A stretch of 64,000 nt of DNA from Mycobacterium sp. E3198 (lineage in GTDB: Bacteria > Actinomycetota > Actinomycetes > Mycobacteriales > Mycobacteriaceae). Location of the stretch: the NCBI RefSeq assembly GCF_001667015.1, contig NZ_LZIS01000001.1, positions 62,001 to 126,000 on the forward strand, given 5' to 3'. This document shows, piece after piece, positions 29,667-38,220 of this stretch; the stretch's first letter is position 1; each line of letters opens with the position of its first letter. Made by a program: the position numbers and the translations under genes. A model generated the notes under the pieces. That model was not told the DNA's origin, ran no database searches, and was given only the letters and a program-made list of their open reading frames with translations.

Positions 29667-30289
29667 TGGTGACGATCGATCGGGTGGTCACGCACGGCAC
29701 GTTCGAATTAGACGGCGGCAGTTGGGAAGTCGACAACAACATCTGGCTGATCGGCGACAATTCGAACGTCGTGGTGTTCGACGCCGCCCATGACGCGGCG
29801 CCGATCGTCGAGGCCGTGGGCGGCCGCCACGTGGTGGCGGTGGTGTGCACGCACGGGCACAACGACCACGTCACGGTGGCCCCCGAACTGGGCGAGACGC
29901 TGGACGCGCCGGTACTGTTGCATCCGGCGGACGAGGTGCTGTGGCGAATGACCCATCCGGACAAGGACTTTCGCACCGTGTCCGACGGTGAGAGGTTGAC
30001 CGTCGGTGGCACCGAGCTGACGGCGCTGCACACGCCGGGCCACTCCCCCGGATCGGTGTGCTGGTACGTGCACGACCTGGGCGTCGTGTTCAGCGGCGAC
30101 ACCCTGTTCGCCGGCGGCCCCGGCGCGACGGGGCGCTCCTACTCCGACTTCCCGACGATCCTGCAGTCCATCTCCGAGCGGCTCGGCACGCTGCCCGGCG
30201 AGACCGTCGTGCACACCGGCCACGGCGACAGCACCACCATCGGCGACGAGATCGTCCACTACGAGGAATGGGTGGCCCGCGGCCACTGA
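29666..30289 (+). CDS. Metallo-beta-lactamase-fold hydrolase (Rv2260-like)
   Basis: A 207-aa MBL-fold protein of the glyoxalase II type. Zinc motif THGHNDHV (HxHxDH, about residues 67-74), then HTPGHSPGS, the bridging Asp in VFSGDTLF, and the final His in VVHTGHGDST: all ligands present. Immediately downstream of and coupled to mscR. In mycothiol biology it could hydrolyse the thioester left by MscR, by analogy with S-formylglutathione hydrolase; this is inference from context. Confidence 0.9.
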   Translation: MVTIDRVVTHGTFELDGGSWEVDNNIWLIGDNSNVVVFDAAHDAAPIVEAVGGRHVVAVVCTHGHNDHVTVAPELGETLDAPVLLHPADEVLWRMTHPDKDFRTVSDGERLTVGGTELTALHTPGHSPGSVCWYVHDLGVVFSGDTLFAGGPGATGRSYSDFPTILQSISERLGTLPGETVVHTGHGDSTTIGDEIVHYEEWVARGH

Positions 30290-30309
30290 AAGGCGTTGCC
30301 GGCGAACGG

Positions 30310-31404
30310 CTATGCGTTCCCGGGCGGTCGAAGGCCAAGGGCGCCCAGAAGTTCCTCGCTTCCCCACGGCTTGCTCTTGGCGGCCTCGCGAAGCTCCTCC
30401 CGCCATTCCTCTTTGTCCCGAAGCCCCGACCTGGCGCCTCGGAAGAAGCCCCGCAGGTTCGGGACGCGAAGCCTGAGCAGCGGCAGGGGCACCGCCGCCT
30501 TGTCGTGGTCGGCATCGGCCGGATGCGTCCCGTCGGTGCTCTGGTGCAGCGGTTGGCTCTTGGGCGCCGTCGGTATCGGCGGCGGGGCGGCGGGCGCGGC
30601 GGCCACGGCGGGGGCCACCGGCGCTACCGGTTCGCCCAAGCCTCCGATGGCCGGGGAATCGGCGCCGAAGCCGCCCACGACGGGCGCGGCCAGGCCCGCG
30701 GCCGGATAGCCGCCCGCGATGACGGGGGGCGCGGCCTGCGGCGTGGCGACGTGCGGTATCACCGGGGCGGGCGGGGCAGCCGGCGCCACCGGCGCCCAAG
30801 CGGCTGGGATGGCCGCGGCACCTACGCGGCCCGGGTCAGCGACTCCGCCCCCGGGCGCACCGCCGTCGCCGGGAGGCGCGCCGTTGGCGCCGCCGCCGGC
30901 ATTGGCGCCTTGCGGACCACCGGACGCGGCCGGGTGGGCGTCCGCGCCGGTTGGGCCGAGGCCGCCGCCCGCCGGGTTGCCGCCGCCGGGCCCGCCGACG
31001 CCGCCGCTGGGCACTGGTGCGACCACGCCATGTTGAGCGGTACCCGCGCCGTCCCCGGTCAGGTGCCCGGCGGTCTTGCCGGAGGCAGCGACGATGCCCG
31101 CCACCTTGTCCAGGGGCGACGCATTGGCGGCTTCGGCGTTGGCATAGGTCCCCGCGCTCTCCCGCAGGGCCTGCACAAACTGGTTGTGGAAAGCGTCCGC
31201 CTGGGCGCCGGCGGCCTGATAGGCCTGCGCGTGCGCGGCGAACAGCGCCGAGACGAACGCCGAGACCGCGTCGGCGCCCGGGGCGTGCGCTCCTGCGGTC
31301 CCGGCGGCTGCGTTCGCATTGGCCGCGTGGATGGTCCAACCGACCGAGGCCAAATCCCCGGCCGCGGCCGCCAACAGGTGCGGCGTTGTTGTCACGTGCG
31401 ACAT
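30310..31404 (-). CDS. Orphan PE-family protein with Gly/Pro/Ala-rich tail
   Basis: A 364-aa PE protein. The first 95 residues match the PE domain: MSHVTTTPHLLAAAAGDLASVG, with AFVSALFAAHAQAYQAAGAQ in the second helix, ending in YANAEAANA, where YANAE fits the YxxxD/E type VII export signal. A Gly/Ala/Pro-rich linker of about 200 residues follows (not a PGRS repeat), and the end is a charged segment DKEEWREELREAAKSK. No PPE partner or ESX gene lies nearby, and the reference gene order has no PE gene here. ATG at 31404 has GGGAGCTC just upstream. Likely secreted or surface exposed. Confidence 0.85.
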   Translation of the reverse strand: MSHVTTTPHLLAAAAGDLASVGWTIHAANANAAAGTAGAHAPGADAVSAFVSALFAAHAQAYQAAGAQADAFHNQFVQALRESAGTYANAEAANASPLDKVAGIVAASGKTAGHLTGDGAGTAQHGVVAPVPSGGVGGPGGGNPAGGGLGPTGADAHPAASGGPQGANAGGGANGAPPGDGGAPGGGVADPGRVGAAAIPAAWAPVAPAAPPAPVIPHVATPQAAPPVIAGGYPAAGLAAPVVGGFGADSPAIGGLGEPVAPVAPAVAAAPAAPPPIPTAPKSQPLHQSTDGTHPADADHDKAAVPLPLLRLRVPNLRGFFRGARSGLRDKEEWREELREAAKSKPWGSEELLGALGLRPPGNA

Positions 31405-31477
31405 GAGCCAGCTCCCAACCCCACTGCCAACCAGAGCGTAGCGCGGTCGGGACCGACATCCTAGGGCCGAAGCGGCC

Positions 31478-32212
31478 CTAATAACCCCCGAGCATGCGGC
31501 GCTTCTCGGCCTCGAATTCCTCGGCGGTCAACGCCCCCGAATCGCGCAGCGCCGCCAGTGTTTTGAGCCGCTCAAGGCGCACCCCCTCGCCGCTCGGCTC
31601 CACCGGCCCGGCCGGCGTCACCACCGGGGAGGCGACGGGCGGGGGGTAGAACGGGTTGGCCGCCACCACCGCCCGGCGCCGGGTGCGCCCCAACCACAGC
31701 CCGGACAGGATCGAATCGACCAGGCCCACCACGAACAGCCCGACGAACAGCCACACCACAAAGCCCAACGAACTCTTGTGCCCGAAGGCCAGGCGCGGGT
31801 TGATGTATCCGTTGACCTGGCCGTCGGTGGTGATGTTGTAGTTGCCGCTCACGGGAATCTGGGCCACCCACACCCGCACGTGCGCGTCGTTGTTGACGGT
31901 CGTTGTGCTGCCGATGCTTTCGTTCAACGCCGGTTGCGCCGCGCCGTCGGGTGGCGCGATCGTGACGCCGAGCGGCGGCACCGGCAGGCCGCCGTTGGGG
32001 CTGCCGACGACGACGGTGTGCAGGCTGACGGTGACCTCGCCGGCGGGCAGGTAGACGCTCCCGGTTCCCGGGATCGGCACCTCGCCGTAGGCGTTGTACT
32101 TGTCCAGAAAGAACGCGTTGAGCACCAGCGCGACGATGAAGCCGCCCACCGACACGATCATCAACACGACGGCGGCGGCCAGCGAAACCTTGGCGAGCCG
32201 TCTGCTGTTCAT
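31478..32212 (-). CDS. Membrane protein with C-terminal SHOCT domain
   Basis: A 244-aa protein with two membrane segments (about residues 8-33 and 148-172). Between them lies an extracytoplasmic beta-rich region, and the last 35 residues are a SHOCT module ([26 protein letters not shown], quoted in parts: [26 protein letters not shown]). SHOCT is a short helical pair typical of actinobacterial membrane or nucleic-acid-linked proteins. ATG at 32212. It stands alone, codirectional with the PE gene 73 bp further on. Function unknown. Confidence 0.8.
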   Translation of the reverse strand: MNSRRLAKVSLAAAVVLMIVSVGGFIVALVLNAFFLDKYNAYGEVPIPGTGSVYLPAGEVTVSLHTVVVGSPNGGLPVPPLGVTIAPPDGAAQPALNESIGSTTTVNNDAHVRVWVAQIPVSGNYNITTDGQVNGYINPRLAFGHKSSLGFVVWLFVGLFVVGLVDSILSGLWLGRTRRRAVVAANPFYPPPVASPVVTPAGPVEPSGEGVRLERLKTLAALRDSGALTAEEFEAEKRRMLGGY

Positions 32213-32309
32213 CCAGGAAGTGTGTCACCGCGGGTCAAGCGGTGCCACTGTCGACGGGACGGCACAAAGAGCACACTATGACGGGGCGCATACGAAGGGA
32301 GTGCTACGC

Positions 32310-33266
32310 ATGGCCAAGGATCTGGTCGCCACGGTGCCCGACCTGTCGGGGAAGCTGGCAATCGTCACCGGGGCCAACAGCGGCCTGGGGTTCGGGCTCG
32401 CCCGGCGCCTGTCGGCCGCCGGAGCCGACGTCGTCATGGCGATCCGCAACCGCTCCAAAGGGGAAAAGGCGATCGAGGACATCCGAGCGACGGTCCCCGA
32501 CGCGAAGCTGACCATCAAGGCCCTTGACCTGTCGTCGCTGGCGTCGGTCGCCGCGCTGGGCGAACAACTCAACGCCGAGGGCCGCCCGATCGACATCCTG
32601 ATCAACAATGCCGGCGTCATGACGCCGCCGGAACGCGACACCACCGCCGACGGTTTCGAATTGCAGTTCGGCAGCAACCATCTCGGGCATTTCGCGCTGA
32701 CCGGGCACGTGCTGCCGCTCCTGCGCGCCGCCGGCAAGGCGCGGGTGGTCTCGCTGAGCAGCCTCGCGGCCCGCCAGAGCGGCAAGATCCACTTCGACGA
32801 CCCGCAGTTCGAGAAGTCCTACGCCGCCATGTCGGCCTACGGCCAGTCCAAGCTGGCGGTATTGATGTTCGCCCTCGAACTGGACCGGCGCAGCCGCGCG
32901 GGCGGTTGGGGCATCACGTCCAACGCCGCGCACCCGGGGCTGACCAAGACCAACCTGCAGATCGCCGGGCCCTCGCACGGCCGCGAAAACCCCGCGCTGA
33001 TGGAGCGGCTCTACAAGGCGTCGTGGCGTTTCACCCCGTTTTTGTGGCAGGAGATCGACGAGGGCATCCTGCCCGCGCTGTACGCGGCCGCCGCGCCGCA
33101 CGCCGAGGGCGGCGCGTTCTACGGGCCGCGCGGTTTCCAGGAGCTCGCCGGTGGCGGCGTGCGGCCGGCCCGGGTGCCCGCACGCGCCCGCAACGAGGAC
33201 GACTGCCGTCGGCTGTGGGAGCTGTCCGAGCAGCTCACCAAAGTGAGCTTCCCGCGGCCGGACTGA
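32310..33266 (+). CDS. Short-chain dehydrogenase (Rv2263-like)
   Basis: A 318-aa SDR of the retinol-dehydrogenase/protochlorophyllide-reductase-like group, long for a classical SDR. Cofactor motif [22 protein letters not shown], and active site [18 protein letters not shown] are all present; the C-terminal extension [19 protein letters not shown] is typical of the group. It corresponds to Rv2263. ATG at 32310; the frame reaches back to 32094 but through the divergent gene. The SABATH-like methyltransferase starts 13 bp after its stop, so the two probably form an operon. Confidence 0.88.
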   Translation: MAKDLVATVPDLSGKLAIVTGANSGLGFGLARRLSAAGADVVMAIRNRSKGEKAIEDIRATVPDAKLTIKALDLSSLASVAALGEQLNAEGRPIDILINNAGVMTPPERDTTADGFELQFGSNHLGHFALTGHVLPLLRAAGKARVVSLSSLAARQSGKIHFDDPQFEKSYAAMSAYGQSKLAVLMFALELDRRSRAGGWGITSNAAHPGLTKTNLQIAGPSHGRENPALMERLYKASWRFTPFLWQEIDEGILPALYAAAAPHAEGGAFYGPRGFQELAGGGVRPARVPARARNEDDCRRLWELSEQLTKVSFPRPD

Positions 33267-33279
33267 CTATCGTTGGTGC

Positions 33280-34386
33280 ATGCGGCCGGAACCTCGTCTG
33301 CCCGAATCGAGCATCGTGGTCCGGCCCGAGCCGACCGACAGCGCGAACTACACCCAATCGTCGCGGCTGCAGGCCGCCGGCCTGGCGCAGGCCATCGCGT
33401 TGTTCGAGCGGGCCGCGGAACAGGTGCCGCTCCCGGCGGCCCCGCAGCCGATCGTCATCGCCGACTACGGCGCCGCCAACGGGCACAACTCGCTGAAGCC
33501 GCTGTCGGCGGCCATCGCGGTGCTGCGCCGACGCACCCGGTCCGACCACGCGATCCTGGTGGCGCACACCGACGTTCCGGGCAACGACTTCACCGCGCTG
33601 TTCCAAACCCTGGCCGACGACCCGGACAGCTACTTGCAAACGGACACAACGAGTTTCGCATCCGCGGTCGGCCGGTCCTTCTACGGCCAGATCGTGCCGT
33701 CGAAGACCGTCAACCTCGGCTGGACGTCGTGGGCGACACAGTGGGTGAGCCGGATCCCCCACGAGCTCGACGATCACGTGCACGCCGCCTACAGCAGCGA
33801 CGCCGCGGCCCGCGACGCCTACACCGCGCAGGCCGCCACCGATTGGCACGATTTCGTCGCGTTCCGCGGGCGCGAGCTGGCCCCCGAGGGGCGGCTCGTG
33901 GTGCTGACGCTCGGTGTCGACGAGGACGACATGCCCGGCTTCAAGACGCTGCTCGACGCGATCGTCGCGGCGCTGGCCGAACAGGCGCGCGACGGCCTGC
34001 TCAGCGAGGCGGAGCTGCGGCGCATGGTCATTCCCACCTCCGGCCGCAGCGAGCGGGACTTTCGCGCACCGTTCTCCCCGAGCGGCCGGTTCGAGGGGCT
34101 CACGATCGAGCACCTCGAGATGTTCGACGCCGAGGATCGATTCTGGGCCCGGTACCAAATTGACGGTGACGCAAACGCTTTCGGTGCGCAGTGGGCCGCA
34201 TTCGCCCGGGCCGCGCTGTTCCCCGCCCTGGTCTGCGGCCTGGACGGTGCCGCCGCCGACCCGCGGGCGGGCGAGTTCGCCGACCGGTTGGAGGCCGCCG
34301 TCGCGGGGCATTTGTCAAGCGCACCGGAGCCGATGCGGATTCCGCTCGCCTCGGTCGTGCTGGTCAAGAACCGCCGCGCGGACTGA
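33280..34386 (+). CDS. SABATH-like carboxyl methyltransferase
   Basis: A 368-aa SAM-dependent methyltransferase resembling the plant SABATH family (salicylate/jasmonate carboxyl methyltransferases). Supporting motifs: NYTQSSRLQ near residue 23 in place of the SABATH SYxxNSxxQ, the SAM loop IADYGAANGHNSLKPL (about residue 64), VAHTDVPGNDF, and the hydrophobic active-site stretch SSWATQW-like LGWTSWATQWVSR. It would methylate the carboxyl group of a small hydrophobic acid. Start ATG at 33280, 13 bp after the SDR stop; the pair suggests modification of one alcohol/acid substrate. Confidence 0.75.
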   Translation: MRPEPRLPESSIVVRPEPTDSANYTQSSRLQAAGLAQAIALFERAAEQVPLPAAPQPIVIADYGAANGHNSLKPLSAAIAVLRRRTRSDHAILVAHTDVPGNDFTALFQTLADDPDSYLQTDTTSFASAVGRSFYGQIVPSKTVNLGWTSWATQWVSRIPHELDDHVHAAYSSDAAARDAYTAQAATDWHDFVAFRGRELAPEGRLVVLTLGVDEDDMPGFKTLLDAIVAALAEQARDGLLSEAELRRMVIPTSGRSERDFRAPFSPSGRFEGLTIEHLEMFDAEDRFWARYQIDGDANAFGAQWAAFARAALFPALVCGLDGAAADPRAGEFADRLEAAVAGHLSSAPEPMRIPLASVVLVKNRRAD

Positions 34387-34462
34387 CGAGAGTTTCGACA
34401 CAGCGGAGCAGCGGGTAACCCCCCGGGGTGGTCGGAACTGCGACTCCAAGGGGGTTAGGTGC

Positions 34463-34825
34463 ATGAGCGTGCAGGACGACAAAGAGGCTGGCCAAGAAGA
34501 GGACCAGAAGTTAACCGAAAAGCCTGAAATCAACGAAGAACACAAGCAACAGGCCGCCGAGATGATGAAGGCCTACAAGGACGAGGCCACCGTGGTACTA
34601 CCCGGTTCGGGCGGCATGGTGTCCGGCACGGCGGTCAACGACTGGCTCGACGAGGACGGCAACCCGCAACACCAGGAGCCCGACGATCGCGGCTCCGAGG
34701 ATCAGGCCACGGCCGACGAAGGCCGCGACGACGAGGCCCGCAAAGAGCAGATCGAGAAGGACAAGGCCCTCAACGAGGAACTGCGGGAAGCCTCATCCGC
34801 GGAAAACAAGGGCGAAAAGCGCTGA
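34463..34825 (+). CDS. Small highly charged protein, unknown function
   Basis: A 120-aa hydrophilic protein made almost entirely of Lys, Glu, Asp, Gln and Ala, probably disordered at both ends. The only segment with hydrophobic character is about residues 45-62 (TVVLPGSGGMVSGTAVNDWL). No Cys, no signal peptide. ATG at 34463 follows AGGGGGTTAGGTGC, a good ribosome binding site. It stands alone, converging on the Hsp70-like gene with a 13-bp gap. I do not recognise the family; such proteins are often stress or DNA/ribosome associated, but nothing here shows that. Confidence 0.65.
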   Translation: MSVQDDKEAGQEEDQKLTEKPEINEEHKQQAAEMMKAYKDEATVVLPGSGGMVSGTAVNDWLDEDGNPQHQEPDDRGSEDQATADEGRDDEARKEQIEKDKALNEELREASSAENKGEKR

Positions 34826-34838
34826 GCTGAAACCCAAT

Positions 34839-36584
34839 TCAGCGGGCGCGCAGGGCGATCTGGCTGAGTAGCGGGGGGATCTCCGGGAAGCCGGGAATCG
34901 GCTCGTTGAGCCCCGGTATCGGGGGCAGCGGCGGGAGCTCGGGGATTCGGGGGATGCGCGGAATAGCCGGCAGGGCCCGCGGTGGCGCCGGCGCCGCCGG
35001 GGCTTCCTGAGGAGCCGCCGGGGCGTCCTGAACCGCCGGCGGGGCGGCGGGGGTCGGCGTATCCGATGCGGGCGGCGGGTTGGTGTCCGGGCTCGACGGC
35101 GGCGGTGGCTCCTGGGCCGACGGCGGTGGCGGCGGTGTCGTAGTGCTCGCCGGCGGTGCCGGCGAGGCGGGAGTCGTGCCGCCGCCCGGATTGGTCATCG
35201 GCTGGTTATTTGAGCCCAACCCGATCGCCAGGGCGACGCCGGCCAGCACCAGAACCGCCAGGGCACCTAACACGAGGATCATCGGCAGCCGGCGCCAGGG
35301 AAAGGCCGATTTCTTGGCTTCCGGCGCGGAGGGCTCCGGTTGCTCGACCTTCAGCGCCGGGCCGGCGGACGTCTGGCCCGAACCCGCGGCTTTGGGCCAC
35401 GGGCGTGCGGCGGTGGGCATGGCGCCCGAGCCGGCGCCGTCCTGCGCCCAGGCCCGGGCGGGCATCCCGCCGGACACCGCCGCCGGCGCCAAGCCGGCGG
35501 CCGTCGCCGGCGCCAAGGCGGCCGCCGTTGCCGTCGCCGCCGGAGCCTGCGCAGTCGCGCCGCTGAAGTCGGGACGCCGGGCCGCACGCAGCGCGGCGCC
35601 GGTGGCGGCCGCCAATTGCGGGCGCGGCGTGGTGACGACCGGGACGCGCAGGTGTGCGGAAAGCCGCGTGGTGATCGCCGGGATGTTCGCACCGCCGCCC
35701 ACCGAGACCACCGCGACGAGGTCGCGAATGCCGTTGCGCCGCAAGGCCTCATCGAGCACGGCCACCAGGTTGTTCAGCGGCCCGCGGATCGCGTCGTCCA
35801 GCTCGTCGCGGGTGAGCCGGACGTCGGACAAGGTGGCCACCGTGTTGGTGGAGAGCCGCTCCTTGGCGCCGCGGCACCCGGCGCGCAGCCGGCTCACCGA
35901 GCCGACCGCCCCGCTGCCCGGCACGAACGCGCCCGTGCTCGGCAGGTTGGCCATCGCGGCGCTCAACAACGCCTGGTCGATCATGTCGCCGCTGAAGTCG
36001 TGATGCCGCACCGTCGGGGCGAGCGCCTCGTCGGCGGCGGCGTCCATCAGCGTGATGCTGGTGCCGCTGCCGCCGAAGTCGCAGACGGCGACGGTGCCGC
36101 GCCCAGGCATGCCCGGGCTGGTCCGCAACGCGGCCAGCGCCGCATTGGCGTCCGGCATCAGCGTCGGCTGCCGAGCATGGTCCGACCATTCCGACACCCC
36201 GGCCAGCGCGGCGCTCAGGGCGGCCACCGACTCGGCGGACCAGTGCGCCGGGTAGGTCACCGCGACGTTGTCGGGCAGCGGGCTCCCGCCGCTGGCGGCG
36301 TAGGCCAGGGCGCGCAGCCCGTCGGCGAGCAGCGCATCGCTGCGGTGCACCGAGCCGTCGGCCGCCACGATTCCCGCGGGGTCTCCCACCCGGTCCACGA
36401 AGCCGGTGACGACCAGGCCCGGCTCGTCGAGCTTGGGATTTTCCGAGGGCACGCCGACCTCGGGCGGGCGTTGGCGATACAGGGTGAGGACGGGCTTGCG
36501 GATGATCGCCAGATCGGCGGTCACCGCCGCCAGGTTGGTGGAACCAATCGACAAACCCAGCGCCGGTGTCGCTCTGTCGGCCAT
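34839..36584 (-). CDS. Membrane-anchored Hsp70-like protein, Pro-rich tail
   Basis: A 581-aa protein like Rv2264c. Residues 1-330 have the actin/Hsp70 ATPase motifs: phosphate-1 LGLSIGSTNLAAV, phosphate-2 VAVCDFGGSGTSITLMD, and adenosine motif VVSVGGGANIPAITTRL. An Ala/Pro linker follows, then one membrane helix LPMILVLGALAVLVLAGVAL (about residue 428) and about 130 extracytoplasmic residues dominated by Pro, ending IPRIPELPPLPPIPG. There is no substrate-binding Hsp70 domain, so it is not a standard chaperone; a cytosolic ATPase sensing or driving an envelope function fits better. Confidence 0.85.
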   Translation of the reverse strand: MADRATPALGLSIGSTNLAAVTADLAIIRKPVLTLYRQRPPEVGVPSENPKLDEPGLVVTGFVDRVGDPAGIVAADGSVHRSDALLADGLRALAYAASGGSPLPDNVAVTYPAHWSAESVAALSAALAGVSEWSDHARQPTLMPDANAALAALRTSPGMPGRGTVAVCDFGGSGTSITLMDAAADEALAPTVRHHDFSGDMIDQALLSAAMANLPSTGAFVPGSGAVGSVSRLRAGCRGAKERLSTNTVATLSDVRLTRDELDDAIRGPLNNLVAVLDEALRRNGIRDLVAVVSVGGGANIPAITTRLSAHLRVPVVTTPRPQLAAATGAALRAARRPDFSGATAQAPAATATAAALAPATAAGLAPAAVSGGMPARAWAQDGAGSGAMPTAARPWPKAAGSGQTSAGPALKVEQPEPSAPEAKKSAFPWRRLPMILVLGALAVLVLAGVALAIGLGSNNQPMTNPGGGTTPASPAPPASTTTPPPPPSAQEPPPPSSPDTNPPPASDTPTPAAPPAVQDAPAAPQEAPAAPAPPRALPAIPRIPRIPELPPLPPIPGLNEPIPGFPEIPPLLSQIALRAR

Positions 36585-36704
36585 CTACCCATCCCCGTAG
36601 TCAGCGGCGCATATTCCACCTTTGCGCAATTGTGTCGCCGATTCCTATAGCCATTCGTAGCGTCAGCTATGCGTGAGCTGTGCGACTCCGGGGGTCGGGT
36701 TGGG

Positions 36705-37790
36705 TCAGCGGATGGCGCCCGCCCCGGCGATCAGCGGAAGGTCGAGCGGGGTGACCCAGCCCGGCCGCAGGTCGTTGACGGCCGGCACCGCGTTGAGGGC
36801 CCGCATCCCGGTCGCCAGGCATCCCGCCGTGGCCGCGTCCCGCCCCGAGCCGTCGGTGAACCGGAACGCGGTCTCCTGGAAGATGCTCGGCGTCCCCTCG
36901 ATGTCGACCCGGTAGACGTCGTTGTCGTGGCCCGACGGCCAGTCCGGCGCGGCGTCGAGGCCGATGCGGTTGACGTGTTCGAGCTGAATGCGGGTCTCCC
37001 CCTTGTAGACCCCGTTGATGGTGAAGCGGACGGCGGCGACATGTCCGGCCTTGATGACGCCCTTGGCCGTCGTGCGCTCGGTCGGGGTCACCCACTTGTC
37101 CCACGTGGTGGTGATCTCGTCGAGCATGATGCCGGCGGCGTGGGCGATCATCGGGACGGTGGCGCCCCACGCGAAGATCAGCATGTTGGAGTCCTCGAGC
37201 AGCGGGCTGTATTCGGGCTCGCGGCCGATGCCCATCTCGACCTCGTAGTCGCCCTCGTAGTTGGTGTAATCCAGCAGCTCCGACGCGCGGACCCGGCGCA
37301 CCTCCGAGCACAGGCCCATCAGCGTCATGGGGAACAGGTCGTTGGCGAAGCCGGGGTCGATGCCGGTGGTGAAGCAGGACGATTCGCCGAGCTCGCACGC
37401 CTCGGTGATGGGCTGGATCCAGTTGGGCGGGTTGAGGTGCATGGTCGGCCACACCCACGGCGTCATGGCCGTCGAGCACACGTCGATGCCGGCCCGCAGG
37501 AAGCGGGTGATCAGCGCGATGTTGTCCTTGGCGTGCATCGCCGTCGGGCCGTAGTGGACGAGGGCGTCGGGCTTGAGCGCGATCAGGGCGTCGACGTCGT
37601 CGGTCGCGACGATGCCCACCGGTTCGGGCAGCCCGCAGATGTCGCCCACGTCGCGGCCGACCTTGTTGGGATTGCTGACGCCGACGCCGACCAACTCGAA
37701 CAGTGGATGCTTGACGATCTCCGCGATCACCATCCTGCCGACGAATCCGGTACCCCAGACCACCACGCGCTTTGAGCCGCTTTCCGACAT
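36705..37790 (-). CDS. DapB-like NAD(P)-dependent reductase
   Basis: A 361-aa protein with an N-terminal Rossmann motif (VVVWGTGFVGRMVIAEIV) resembling dihydrodipicolinate reductase N-terminal-domain proteins, a mycobacterial family with many paralogues and uncertain substrates. It is too long and lacks the DapB signature, so it should not be called lysine biosynthetic. Further landmarks are NNIALITRFLRAGIDVCSTAM-like KDNIALITRFLRAG and PGFANDLFPMTLMG. ATG at 37790 has a perfect GGAGG 5 nt upstream, preferred over the in-frame GTG at 37796. Divergent from the MmpS-like gene. Confidence 0.82.
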   Translation of the reverse strand: MSESGSKRVVVWGTGFVGRMVIAEIVKHPLFELVGVGVSNPNKVGRDVGDICGLPEPVGIVATDDVDALIALKPDALVHYGPTAMHAKDNIALITRFLRAGIDVCSTAMTPWVWPTMHLNPPNWIQPITEACELGESSCFTTGIDPGFANDLFPMTLMGLCSEVRRVRASELLDYTNYEGDYEVEMGIGREPEYSPLLEDSNMLIFAWGATVPMIAHAAGIMLDEITTTWDKWVTPTERTTAKGVIKAGHVAAVRFTINGVYKGETRIQLEHVNRIGLDAAPDWPSGHDNDVYRVDIEGTPSIFQETAFRFTDGSGRDAATAGCLATGMRALNAVPAVNDLRPGWVTPLDLPLIAGAGAIR

Positions 37791-37869
37791 ATTCACCTCC
37801 GTGATAGCCCCCGGTTCCCGGCTTCACCCTATAGACCAGGCAATGTCGGTGGTGACACGATGTGAAACC

Positions 37870-38220
37870 ATGACGAGTCATCTCAGTGGGCCGGCGATGT
37901 TGTTCGCCTTCGGCATCGGGTTCGCGAACATCTGCGGCGCGGGCGTGGCCGGCGCGAACGAGAACCCCCAAGTCCGCTACGAGGTCAGCGGCCCCGGCGT
38001 CGCGGAATACATCTCGTATCAAACCAACGGCGGACAACTGCGCGCGGTGAACGCGAAGCTGCCCTGGTCGACGCAGTTCACGTCCTTCGGCGGCGAGGTG
38101 TTCGTCGTCAGCGCCCAAGGGCCGGGGCCGATCAACTGCAAGATTCTGATGGACGGCAACGTCGTGAGCGATGCGACGGCGACGGTGGGGGCGCCGGCCA
38201 GGACCGTGTGCACCCACTGA
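37870..38220 (+). CDS. Small exported MmpS-like protein
   Basis: A 116-aa protein with an N-terminal hydrophobic segment (AMLFAFGIGFANICGAGVAGA) and a mature part resembling the C-terminal domain of MmpS proteins: VRYEVSGPGVAEYISY, LPWSTQFTSFGG, SAQGPGPINCKILMDG and a final Cys. MmpS proteins assist MmpL lipid exporters, but no mmpL is adjacent, and the usual MmpS transmembrane part is short here. Start ATG 37870 or 37843. The stop overlaps the cyp124 start (TGATG), so it is translationally coupled to a lipid hydroxylase, an unusual pairing. Confidence 0.75.
   Translation: MTSHLSGPAMLFAFGIGFANICGAGVAGANENPQVRYEVSGPGVAEYISYQTNGGQLRAVNAKLPWSTQFTSFGGEVFVVSAQGPGPINCKILMDGNVVSDATATVGAPARTVCTH

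Noticed and set aside
36705..37790. Lysine biosynthesis gene dapB
   Set aside because: Only the N-terminal fold matches; length and later motifs differ from true DapB, and paralogues of this type are common in mycobacteria.
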